Of a stretch of DNA of 64,000 bases, positions 1 to 8,554 are shown in pieces (position 1 is the first letter of the stretch; every line of letters begins with the position of its first letter). The position numbers were made by a program, and so were the translations under genes. A model generated the notes under the pieces. It had not been told where the DNA came from and searched no databases. It saw nothing but the letters and a program-made list of their open reading frames with translations. Source of the stretch: Symbiodinium microadriaticum (lineage: Eukaryota; Sar; Dinophyceae; Suessiales; Symbiodiniaceae); assembly GCA_001939145.1 (NCBI GenBank), contig LSRX01000697.1:220703-284702 (forward strand), in the 5' to 3' direction.

Positions 1-154
1 AGACAGCACCGCCTTGCGAACAATTACAGCGAGACTGGTCGATCTTCTGGTTATTAACACAGACTGCCTGGCTGCTGAATCGCCGATGCATACGTCGAAT
101 GTGCTTGAGTCCTTACAGCACAAAAAAGTCAGCGATGCTCTCTCGTCGTTCTTC

Positions 155-1696
155 TCAATACCATGTGACAGAAATCAACCTAAACTTCAGTGCCAACTGC
201 GGCTGGCGGAGCTCCTCCAGCGTGAAGACCGCCAAGAAAAAGCCCCCGAAATGGGGCCCATGAATGGGCAGGAATCGGGCGCAGTGATGCAGCGACAATT
301 CCATGGATCGCTCTGCAGACAAGGGGAACATCGTGTCCAAGAGGCTGGGCACATCTGCTCCGCATGCGTACTCTTCCGTAGATTTGTAAGAGCGCTCTGT
401 GGAATTAAAACTGGGGTCTGGGACCCGCCATGTGCTCAAACCAGGCAGTCCTCTGGGACACCCTTCCGGCAGAACCGCTTCTGCAGGCAAGAGGTGCACT
501 CCCGGGGCATTCTCAATCAAAGCTGCTTGCACCACCGCTTCGCACTCCAGCGGGTTTAGTGAGCATGTCGAATATACTAGTCTTCCGCCAGGTCTGAGCA
601 AAGAGAGGCCCCTGCGCAAAAGGCGCAGCTGCAGCTCATGGTGGCTCAACCCAGACCCCACACTCCAGCGCTGTAGCCGCTTCGGCTCCTTGCGAATTGT
701 CCCGTCTGAGCTGCAGGGAGCATCCACTAAGATGCGATCGAAAGCCCGCGGACCAAGCAAGTCGGGAAAACAAGTCCCATCCACATTCGTAACGAGCAAG
801 GGGGTACACCGCTGAGCCTTTGCTCTAGACCAGGTTCGCTCGGATCTTTCCGTGCGGACGTCGTTGGCAACAAGAAGACTCCAGTCTTCGCTTGCATGGG
901 CTGGTCTCAAAAAGTCTAGCAGTTGGCAGGCCTTGCTTCCAGGAGCACTGCACAGATCCAAGACTGCATCACCTGGCTGTGGATCGAGTGCGACCACAGG
1001 CAGCATGGAGAGCCCATCTTGGACCACCACCTCCCCTGTGGAAGCCAAGGTGTTTACAAGCTCCAGACCAGCTGCAGCTTCGTCGGGATTTGTGGTGGGT
1101 ACAACATGCAAAGCACCACCAGACTCGTCCATCCAGGGAACGAATTCCGCTCTTTGACCCAGCTTCTCGGTCAACGCAGAAAGCGTTTCTGCATGCAACG
1201 GGGATCGGTTCAAGCGCAGGCTAAGAGGCACAGGACGTCCGAATAGTGTCTCGCATTGTTCCCAGTCTCCCGAACCGATGGCCAGCTGTAAATCCCTGTA
1301 GTACAACCGAAATTTAGCCAATCCTCCCTCAGTTGCCTGCTTCACACGCTCCACATCGACAGGATCGCACACGAGTTGCATTCTGGGAGCGCCACGCTTC
1401 GTCCCAGCACAAGCGATGTTAGAATCATCTGGGCGTGATGTCGCGCCACAGTCAGTCCGCAACATCACAACTTCTCCGCTAAGCACAACCCGACGACCTG
1501 CAGCCACCTGGCCATTGACCAAGACTCTGCCATCTTGACATGCAGAAGCTGCTTCCTGGCGAACGTTTACATGCATGGCACCTCCCCTGCGCCCGAGTAC
1601 CTCGCGAAAATGCTGCGCGACAAACCTCTGCAGCCGGCATCCGCAATGAGTTTCGGCAACAACCACGCACAGCCCGTTGGTTGTCTCGTACTGCAT
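155..1696 (-). CDS. NSUN2/Trm4-type RNA cytosine-C5 methyltransferase with S4-like N-terminus
   Basis: A 513-residue open frame from ATG at 1696. It carries the NOL1/NOP2/Sun signatures in order: SAM motif I LDLCSAPGSK (about 247-255), motif IV VDAPCSSDGTIRKEP (324-338, Cys328) and motif VI VYSTCSLNPLE (374-384, Cys378). The two cysteines are the release and nucleophile residues of m5C RNA methyltransferases, and the DGT-R-K and C-terminal GGFF features are closest to NSUN2/Trm4, which modify tRNA. Residues 20-80 resemble an S4 RNA-binding fold (DGRVLVNGQVAAGRRV...GEVVML). Unlike its neighbours it is intron-free over 1.5 kb. The last 10-20 residues may be intron read-through, so the true 3' end is uncertain. 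tRNA specificity is inferred from the family. Confidence 0.88.
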   Translation of the reverse strand: MQYETTNGLCVVVAETHCGCRLQRFVAQHFREVLGRRGGAMHVNVRQEAASACQDGRVLVNGQVAAGRRVVLSGEVVMLRTDCGATSRPDDSNIACAGTKRGAPRMQLVCDPVDVERVKQATEGGLAKFRLYYRDLQLAIGSGDWEQCETLFGRPVPLSLRLNRSPLHAETLSALTEKLGQRAEFVPWMDESGGALHVVPTTNPDEAAAGLELVNTLASTGEVVVQDGLSMLPVVALDPQPGDAVLDLCSAPGSKACQLLDFLRPAHASEDWSLLVANDVRTERSERTWSRAKAQRCTPLLVTNVDGTCFPDLLGPRAFDRILVDAPCSSDGTIRKEPKRLQRWSVGSGLSHHELQLRLLRRGLSLLRPGGRLVYSTCSLNPLECEAVVQAALIENAPGVHLLPAEAVLPEGCPRGLPGLSTWRVPDPSFNSTERSYKSTEEYACGADVPSLLDTMFPLSAERSMELSLHHCARFLPIHGPHFGGFFLAVFTLEELRQPQLALKFRLISVTWY

Positions 1697-1959
1697 GCTT
1701 GCATCCCGTCAAACCAAAGGATGCCCACAGCCCATCGCCGGCATACTTTGCCCGCGGTCCATGTCTAGTTATAGCACGACTAGAGTTATGTAGTGTAACC
1801 TAGTCTCACCGTACGGGGTCTAGCTTTTGCTGCTGCACGGTGCATGCCTTTCGCATCTTGCTGCCACTATGACTGCTTGAGACTGCCGGAGGCAAGCACC
1901 ACTCTCATGCCACAGCGCTCATGTGCAAAATGCATGCTATACAGCATGTATAAACTCCT

Positions 1960-2062
1960 GTCATCTCTATATCTATCTATCTGTCTCTCTCTCTCTTTCT
2001 CTCTCTATGTATCTCTCTATAGATACATATACACTATCTATGTATATACTCTATATATGCAT
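1960..2062. repeat. TCTA / CT / TATA microsatellite
   Basis: Runs of TCTA and CT grade into TATA and TATG-type repeats on the plus strand. Confidence 0.9.
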
Positions 2063-2221
2063 TCTGATACTACAAAACCGAAAGAAAGATAGGATACCAG
2101 GATACCATAGATCCCGCTCAGGTTCCCGCAGCCTGGGCCTGGCTGACTCGCCCAGCGAAGCTGGCGTAAACCTGCGAAAAGCAGCGAAAGAGAGAGAGAG
2201 TGCTTTAGCCGCAGAAGGTAT

Positions 2222-2345
2222 TGGAGGGCTTTCAAGGGTTTGAAGGGGTTCTTGGTGGTGCAAGGGGTTTTAAGGGCTGTTGGGGGTTTAGGGGCTTATA
2301 TAAAGCTTACGGTTTAGGGTTTAGGCGGCTTAGGGGGTTTCGGAG
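2222..2345 (+). repeat. Degenerate TTTAGGG telomere-like tract
   Basis: The plus strand reads as imperfect GGGTTT-type units: AAGGGGTT, AAGGGGTTTTAAGGG, GGGGGTTTAGGGG, GGTTTAGGGTTTAGG and TTAGGGGGTTT. TTTAGGG is the telomere unit reported for dinoflagellates and plants. Here it is internal and decayed. Confidence 0.55.
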
Positions 2346-2700
2346 ATCACAACTCGGACAATCCCGGCGAGGCAAAGGTCGGAACCGAGGAGACAAATGC
2401 TGGCACCTTCTTTTTGTTCGAGCTTTCGCTGCATGTTTGGCTTTGCGAAACAGGCTTCAGCAGAAAAGGGGCCCGAGGATCTCACCCCTCAAATCTCCTC
2501 TGATGTGCTCTGAGAGGGCCAAAGCCTTCAGTTGCTGCGCTTCTTTTTGCTGGGATCGTCATCACAGGATCTCCAGGTCGCAAATTAATTGCTCTCTCTT
2601 GGAATGAGTCCACTTTTGACGCAGAGGTTTCGTCAGTGTGCGCAGAACGACAGCAAGATGTCCTGCCCACCGCGTTGCCTTTATGAAGCTCTCTCGGCAT

Positions 2701-2950
2701 CAAGTTCTCCGCTCTGGACCAAGAGGTCAGAACCAGCAAGAAGATGTTGCAGACATGGTTATCCTCCTCCTTGGATGCTTTGCCTCCACCCGCTTTTACG
2801 CCCAAGTGACGGTCGTCTTCTTCTTCTGAGACCCTGTCGAAGATCCCACGTGTGCCGTGCCTGGCCCTTCGGAGGATCCCTCAAAACCCGTGGGTGCCAA
2901 CTTGGCCGTCATGGCGGCAACCGTGCCAGTGGCGCCGGGCGACTGGCACN
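2701..2950. repeat. Duplicated block, copy A
   Basis: Starts CAAGTTCTCCGCTCTGGACC and runs to the ambiguous base at 2950. It matches copy B (3327-3600) through several long near-identical stretches, including the segment around CCTGTCGAAGATCCCAC and GTCATGGCGGCAACCGTGCC. Both copies stay open on the minus strand and encode related peptides containing AAMTAKLAPT, TAHVGSSTGS and GGGKAS-EED. It may be a duplicated exon of an unknown gene or a fragment of a repeat. Confidence 0.75.
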
Positions 2951-3326
2951 TTATCTGGGCAACCAACGCCGACCAAAACTCCGCCGCCAGGTCCGTTCTG
3001 GTCGTTTCGAACCGGAATTTAACACCGTCGGCGCCGGCAGGAAGATGGTGAGGAGCGCGGCGTTTCCACTCCAAAAGCCTGCTGCGCGCCTCCACGAGTC
3101 GTCAGGCTGGCAGACCGCGAGCTGAAACACGGACCCAGCCCAGCAAAATACCCCAGAACCGGAAACACACTCATGACTATCGAGATGGCAGGGTCTGTCA
3201 AGCTGATCTGGTGCTTCATGATCGCCACCTACACTGCGCGGAAAAAGTACCCCAGCACATCCGTGAAAAGGACGACCACCAGCCAAATTCACATCACTTC
3301 CCAATCCAGCCCCACCCCCCCAGCGT

Positions 3327-3600
3327 CAAGTTCTCCGCTTTGGACGAACCCGCAAGAAGATGATGTTGCAGACATGGTAAACTGCAAATAGCGTGGTCTT
3401 GACTGGGCCCAGCTGCATCTCGAACTGTTCATCCTCCTCCTGGGATGCTTTGCCTCCACCCGATTCTACGGTCAAGAGGCCGTCGTCTTCTTCTGACCCT
3501 GTCGAAGATCCCACATGTGCCGTGCGTGGCCCTTTGGAGCATCCCTCCAAAGCCGTGGGTGCCAACTTGGCTGTCATGGCGGCAACCGTGCCAGTCGCAC
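3327..3600. repeat. Duplicated block, copy B
   Basis: Second copy of the 2701-2950 block, with about 51 extra bases near 3376-3428. On the minus strand the extra bases add 17 residues in frame between the shared EED and HVCN peptides. The right end runs into the palindrome at 3573-3663. Confidence 0.75.
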
Positions 3601-3663
3601 TGGTGTCCTTGTTGGCAGTGCCAACAAGGACACCAGCACGACTGGCACGGTTGCCGCCATGAC
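3573..3663. repeat. Near-perfect palindrome with 45-base arms
   Basis: Arms 3573-3617 and 3619-3663 are reverse complements apart from two adjacent mismatches and share a one-base centre (G3618). Weaker pairing extends to about 3566-3670. Each arm begins or ends in TCATGGCGGCAACCGTGCCA, the same sequence found in copy A of the duplicated block. Confidence 0.9.
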
Positions 3664-3828
3664 GGCCAGGGGCCGATGGTTGATGAGCCGCCAAAGCCGC
3701 ATCGCCCGGCATCTCCAGGGCGGTGGGCAGCAAAAGCAGCACCGTTGCGCTCGTCCAGCGGCTGCCACTTGCTCGGGCTGCAGGTAACAGATGATGACGC
3801 GGTTGTCAGTAGGCGCGGCGTGAGCCAG

Positions 3829-3849
3829 CTTCAGCCAAAATGGCTAGAG
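3829..3849 (-). other. Relic dinoflagellate spliced leader
   Basis: The minus strand reads CTCTAGCCATTTTGGCTGAAG. The dinoflagellate spliced leader ends CCGTAGCCATTTTGGCTCAAG, so TAGCCATTTTGGCT is identical, then one mismatch and AAG. Such relics in genomic DNA are known from mRNAs copied back into the genome. No clear processed gene follows on the minus strand, which runs left into the duplicated block. A chance match is possible because the core is nearly self-complementary. Confidence 0.5.
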
Positions 3850-4017
3850 CATGCTACAGTTTAGCATTAAGAGGGTTTCGACTTCGACTTCCACACTCGC
3901 AGACAGCACGGCTTCCGACGGGCCTCAGACTGCCACAGGAACATATGCTCCCGAACGCAGGAACTAAGCAACGCATCAACAGGACCCGGACGAAGCAGTA
4001 TGTATGGACCCAAGAAT

Positions 4018-4647
4018 CTAGGGTTTAGGGCGGATAAAGAAGTGCTTTGTACATCCAACCTCAATGCGAGCATGTAAAGAGGCTCTTCTGAGGCGATGGC
4101 CTGACATCCTAGCGTCCAGAGAGCAGTAATGACCTGATTGTACCGCCAGACTGATGAAGCAAGGAGCAGCTCCTTGAGCAATGAGAAATGAGACTCTCTC
4201 AAGCTGGGGCATCCGACAAAACAGAATCCTGCTTGTATCGTTGTCAAGGCCATGGGAGCGGCTGTCAGAGTCGACCTTCGCAGCTTTAATGCCGGATTGG
4301 ACTCCGCACTTTTGACACGACCTCTCACTCGATGCCAGCTTTTGCTCGTTCTCGACATGGGCACGGCAGACCAGGACGTAGACAAGATGATTAGCTGATT
4401 AGCTTGGACATCTTGCAAGCCACACCCGCACGCGCAGACACACCTACCTGCACTCTTGTCAAACCACACAGGCACCCACAGGGACTGGTTCACCAAGTCC
4501 GAGCCGACAGTGAAAGCACCTCGTCAAACGAGGAGCAAATAATTCCATCACCAGCGGCCTTCTGACTTGAACTTTCCAGAGGATGACTCCCACGTCGCTT
4601 TCAATTTCTGTAAGTGTGGGGCAGAGCGTGAAGGGCACCAGGATCAA
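4018..4647 (-). CDS. Unrecognised coding-like exons
   Basis: Two protein-like stretches lie on the minus strand: one around 4530-4640 (contains VILWKVQVRRPLVMELFAPR) and one around 4080-4210 (contains LLKELLLASSVWRYN). Helical, hydrophobic composition and lack of stops support them. Their splice joins are not resolved and no family is recognised. Confidence 0.3.
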
Positions 4648-4649
4648 GT

Positions 4650-5395
4650 AGTGTTTCTCTTGGTATCCTGCGACAATATGCGTAGCAGGTCACACCATGA
4701 AACTCGCCACAAGTTGAACTCGGCAAGCTGTGCTAGCTAGACAGACGCGACTGCGCCAGCTAATCGCCAACCACCAAGCCCTCTGCCATAGTGCGCAAAG
4801 TATGCCCAAGCCATTGCCAGTGGAACGTACCTAACTTAGGGTCAGGAAGACTCGTGCAAGCAGACTCTAGACTCCAGCTGATACTGATACCACGAGCCAC
4901 TGAGGTCGTGGCAACAAAAGGTAAACTGAGACGATGATTTCTGGTGTGGCCTGCTAAGACTTTCTCAGCAATTTCGCACGAGCAGCTCGCCTGCTCCCCT
5001 CAAAGCAAGCTCGGAGCAGCGCGATCTCAACATCAACCGCGGTCGCAAAGGTGTTATGAGGCTGCACGGGGACCATCTTCGTTCTCACCTGCACTGCGCA
5101 GACATACAGAAACCCGCAAGCTCAGGGAACCAGGACTGACCAACACTGAGCCACCGAGTGCAGTGCCTTTGCGAAGGGTGAGTTCTCCGACGAAATGTTC
5201 ACACCCCTGAGATCCGCTGCTACAAAACCTGTCGGGGAGCACAATAATTCTGAGAGCCAGGCTTCTTGGTTGGGAACCTGACATGCAAAGGCGATCTTAA
5301 ACACACCCACCTGGACCCAAGTAGCACAAAGCGAGCTGCCCCCGGCTTATACTTATGATTACTTTCCTGCCTAAGGCAAAGGATGTTCAAAAACA
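4650..5395. other. No confident gene
   Basis: Only a weak minus-strand open frame (5054-5284, 76 residues) is present. No family match, no repeat, no RNA gene seen. Confidence 0.4.
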
Positions 5396-5640
5396 AGCAA
5401 ACGGCATAATCTTAATATCCGAAGAAGCATACGCGCCAGAATGCATAAGCTAAAAACACAAGCGCACGGACAAGGCCGGATATGCTTAAATCATGCTTTT
5501 TACACCATGAAAAGCAAAAAATTAAGCGTAAGCTTAATTGCACGGCGAAAGAGCATAAGCAGGAGCATAAGTTTAGCGCAAGCGGGGTGAAAAGCAGAGG
5601 CAGAAGCATCATTTTAGCATACGCGAGGTGGCCAAGCATG
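5395..5640 (-). repeat. CATAAGC-rich array (left arm)
   Basis: Contains CATAAGC at about 5443 and 5553, plus near copies (GCATACGCG twice, GCATAAGT, GGCATAAT, TTAAGCGTAAGC). It also holds a perfect 8-base hairpin AATTAAGC-GTAA-GCTTAATT at 5520-5539. The motif is the reverse complement of the one that dominates 5840-6225. Confidence 0.55.
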
Positions 5641-5839
5641 AAATAAGTATGATGTTAGCATCAGCGCCCATGGCCCATGGAGGCACCGGCCCGCCCAGCC
5701 CCAACCACGCCACTCCGCCCTGCAACAGCAACAACACCAGCGCCACCACCAACAACAACTACTGCAATGCTCTTCCTCTCTTTCTTTCGCCTCTGCCTTT
5801 CTTTGTCCGGTGTACCTCTGCTCACTTGGCTCTGCACGG

Positions 5840-6225
5840 TTCTGCTTATGGCTCCAGGCTCATGCTTTCGTTTGCAAGGCTGTCTCCTGATGTTTTTTTT
5901 GCGTGCTGATGTTGCTTTTTTTTGCTAACGTTGCGCTTAAGCTTTTTTGCTTGTGTTTTTCTGTGCTTATGCTTTGTTGTTTATGATTTGTTGCTTATGA
6001 TTGCTTTGCTTATGATATTGTTGCTTATGCGTTTTCGTCTACGTTGTTTGTGCTTGTGCTTTCTCGCTTATGAGTTTTGTGTGCTTGTGCTTATTGCTTA
6101 TGTGTCTAGTGCTTATGCGTGTGTTTTACGTGTGCTTTTTCGTGCATATGCTTTCTTGCTTTTTTTTTGCTTGTGGTTTCGGCACGTATGCTCTTTTGCC
6201 TGCCTATGCTTTTGTGGTCTGGGCC
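5840..6225 (+). repeat. GCTTATG-rich array (right arm)
   Basis: GCTTATG occurs at least eight times (near 5843, 5965, 5992, 6007, 6023, 6065, 6096 and 6111) in a T/G-rich background with TGCTTGTG and GCATATGC variants. Open frames here are leucine/phenylalanine-rich artefacts of this composition. Confidence 0.65.
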
Positions 6226-6535
6226 CTTCGGCCAGAAAGAAGTCATAATTACACACTCTGTCGTAGCACCGGGCGAGAAAGAAAACGTGCTGAGCTTCAG
6301 GCATCGTCAACGAGGAGGCCCGGGTAAACATTAATTTCTGTGCCTGCCAGCGCATCGCAAAGATGAACTCGTGTGATCCAGCATCAGAGTTTGTGCAACT
6401 GCAGCACTAGAGCGCTGGCTGGACTTCTCGACCAGCTCTTGGAACTGTACCAGTATACATAGTATCTTCCACTAGCTTACAAGCTTGCAGCAAGCTAGGC
6501 GGCTGGGCGCAGAAGGTGCCTGGCCTCGTATTCCT

Positions 6536-7759
6536 TCAGCTGCTCTGCATTCTCCTGTTCTGCGTCCTCCAAACAAGACTGTGCACCGAAGCACAAGCTG
6601 TAGAAAAAAAAACTGCGGAGACAAAGGGAGCCTTTTCCGGTGCAGTTGATGCCAAGCAGGCGCAGAAGCGAGTTGCAGTGTCTGAGAGAGGCTTGATCAC
6701 CAGGCAGCTGGAGGCTTCAAAACCCGTCTTCTTGGAGACCGGAACTCGCTCAAACCCGGCGGAACTCCAGAAGTTCAACAGCCGCGGGTTGCTGTTGAAG
6801 ATGGCACCCAGCACATCCGCTCGGCCATCGCCACGAGCCGACAGGTCTCTGATGATTCCACCCAACAGCTTGTGACCAAGACCCTTTCCCTGCACCTCAG
6901 GATGCACCGCCAAGCGCGCTACACGCAAGAATGTTGGGCTGATGCACGGTTTTTGTTCATGCATTTGCCCAGATGGAAGGAGAGCTTCGGCCAGCAAATC
7001 GTGCCTTCGAAGCCCGCCCCGCTGTTCGTGCAGTAGAAGCGCACATGCCAGCAGTCTGCGGTGACCGCCGCACGGTGTCCAAATCGCGAAAAGCTCCATC
7101 CGAGTTTCGTCCAGAAGCAGTCTCAAATCTGCCGGACGAGTCCGGTAATGGGCAACTGCAAGCAACCCATACACTTCTCGGATGATCTCTTCGCTGCTTA
7201 TCAGGCTTTGACGACGGATCCGCTCAATTTCAACATCTGTTTCCGCGTCAACAGTGGGCAAAGGCAACGGCTCGGGATCAAGCAGAAGCGCATCCGCCAC
7301 CAGCTTTTCAACGGGGTCGCCCGAAGGCCATCGGATTGGAGTCTCCATCTTCAAGCGCGCCAAAGGCATTCCCTTCCATTCTGCCCGCTCTAGAGCACGC
7401 AGCAGTCCATGGCCCGTGCCTTCGTATCCATGTACCGTCCCAGCTACGACAACACCCAAGTTGCGCATAGCTTGCACAGATTCGAAGAAGCATTCGAGTG
7501 CTGCCGTTGGCTGTGCAGCAGCCTCATCGACCATCACCAGGTCAATCCCTCCCAAGCACAGATCCAAACTTGTCTCCAACCGGATTGTCCGAAGATCAGT
7601 TGGTTCTGCAGAGGGAGGTATTGCTTGAAGTGTGCAGCTCAGGTCATGGGAGTCTTCTGATACCTCCTTGTCGGCCAATACTGCCCATTTCAGTAGTGTC
7701 AGGCCTTCCCGAGCCCAAAAGAAAACCTCGGCGACAGACCTCTCCGTTTTAGCTACCAC
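6536..7759 (-). CDS. TmcA/TrmA fusion, exon D: TmcA helicase and GNAT acetyltransferase core
   Basis: Last resolved exon of the fusion gene, about 407 residues. It follows bacterial TmcA (tRNA-Met cytidine acetyltransferase, makes N4-acetylcytidine at the wobble base) in order: strand VVAKTERSVAEVFFWAREGL (1-20), Walker B IDLVMVDEAAAQP (72-84), GTVHGYEGTG (107-116), ETPIRWPSGDPVEKL (139-153), AHYRTRPADLRLLLD (203-217), and the GNAT acetyl-CoA loop RLAVHPEVQGKGLGHKLL (282-299). The acceptor is GAG|GTGGTAGC, and joining to the Walker A exon keeps frame. GTVHGYEGTG is nearer bacterial TmcA than eukaryotic NAT10. The stop at 6536 may belong to the true C-terminus or to a following intron. Confidence 0.9.
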   Translation of the reverse strand: MVAKTERSVAEVFFWAREGLTLLKWAVLADKEVSEDSHDLSCTLQAIPPSAEPTDLRTIRLETSLDLCLGGIDLVMVDEAAAQPTAALECFFESVQAMRNLGVVVAGTVHGYEGTGHGLLRALERAEWKGMPLARLKMETPIRWPSGDPVEKLVADALLLDPEPLPLPTVDAETDVEIERIRRQSLISSEEIIREVYGLLAVAHYRTRPADLRLLLDETRMELFAIWTPCGGHRRLLACALLLHEQRGGLRRHDLLAEALLPSGQMHEQKPCISPTFLRVARLAVHPEVQGKGLGHKLLGGIIRDLSARGDGRADVLGAIFNSNPRLLNFWSSAGFERVPVSKKTGFEASSCLVIKPLSDTATRFCACLASTAPEKAPFVSAVFFSTACASVHSLVWRTQNRRMQSS

Positions 7760-8150
7760 CTCAGCCGGCCGCCAACCAATGAGTCAGTGCGGTGAAAACT
7801 CCCTCTGCTCTAATTCGCAAGCCCTAGGACCCAAGCACGGAAACGCATGCCCAACTACATCATATAATATAACTACATCAGCACTGGCTTAGCGGCAAGG
7901 AAGGGGCGACTCTCGTGGTTCTTGGCCGCCCGGTGAGCCCTCAACAAAACACATGCTTCAAAGAAGGAGCGGTGCCCCTGCATGTTCAAATCGAGTCGAG
8001 GCGCTCATCGTCTAAATCATACAAGTGGTGCAATTCAAGAAGGTTACGAGCCCCTCCAGGCTAGAGGCCGGGCTAATGCTGACTCAACCTGGACACAGCC
8101 TTGCCAAACAAAAAAGCCCAAAAGCTTGCCTGTACAGGCTGAGCCTCAAC

Positions 8151-8245
8151 GATTGCGCGCATCTGCGCCAGAAGAGCCGCTGCTGCAATACCCAGTGCGC
8201 TGCTCTTCCCCCTGCCGCGTGGTGCTAGCAGGGCCAGCAGTGAGC
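8151..8245 (-). CDS. TmcA/TrmA fusion, exon C: Walker A exon
   Basis: A 95-base exon coding for SLLALLAPRGRGKSSALG followed by a helix ending LLAQMRAI. PRGRGKSSALG is the Walker A loop of TmcA/NAT10 ATPases. The acceptor is TTCGCAG|GCTCAC at 8246 and the donor GCAATC|GTTGAG at 8150. Joining to exon D gives AQMRAI-VVAKTE without a break, as expected for the strand after the P-loop. It is too short to stand out as an open frame and was found from the P-loop. Confidence 0.85.
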
Positions 8246-8554
8246 CTGCGAAAAAAAAGATTCAAAGGAACGAGGCAAGCGGTATCGGTATGCGTGCTGT
8301 ATGGTGAGGCCAGTTGCAAGAAGTATTCCGCTGAGGGGCACCATCAGCTGAGTTGGCATCCGCTCCGGCATGGTTACTTGCATTCAGCTCAACGGCATCC
8401 AGCAACTTAAGACGCCGTGTGCATTTGGTAACCTTTGGAGAGCTAACCATCTTTGCTAAAGGGGCTAAACATGGCCATGCCTTGTGTCGCAGCTGCAGCG
8501 ATGGCCTTTGCTCCAAGGGCGGGGAAGGCTTCGCTCAACTACACTGTGGGGTGC

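Larger units (their letters stand above)
1697..2680. other. Intergenic stretch with simple repeats and telomere-like tract
   Basis: No convincing coding frame. It holds a TCTA/CT/TATA microsatellite (1960-2060) and a G-rich degenerate TTTAGGG tract (2222-2340). The short open frames over this part are low-complexity. Confidence 0.6.

Noticed and set aside
5922-6248. Apparent multi-membrane-helix protein on the plus strand
   Set aside because: The Leu/Phe/Cys richness comes from the repeated GCTTATG/TGCTT words, not from a gene.
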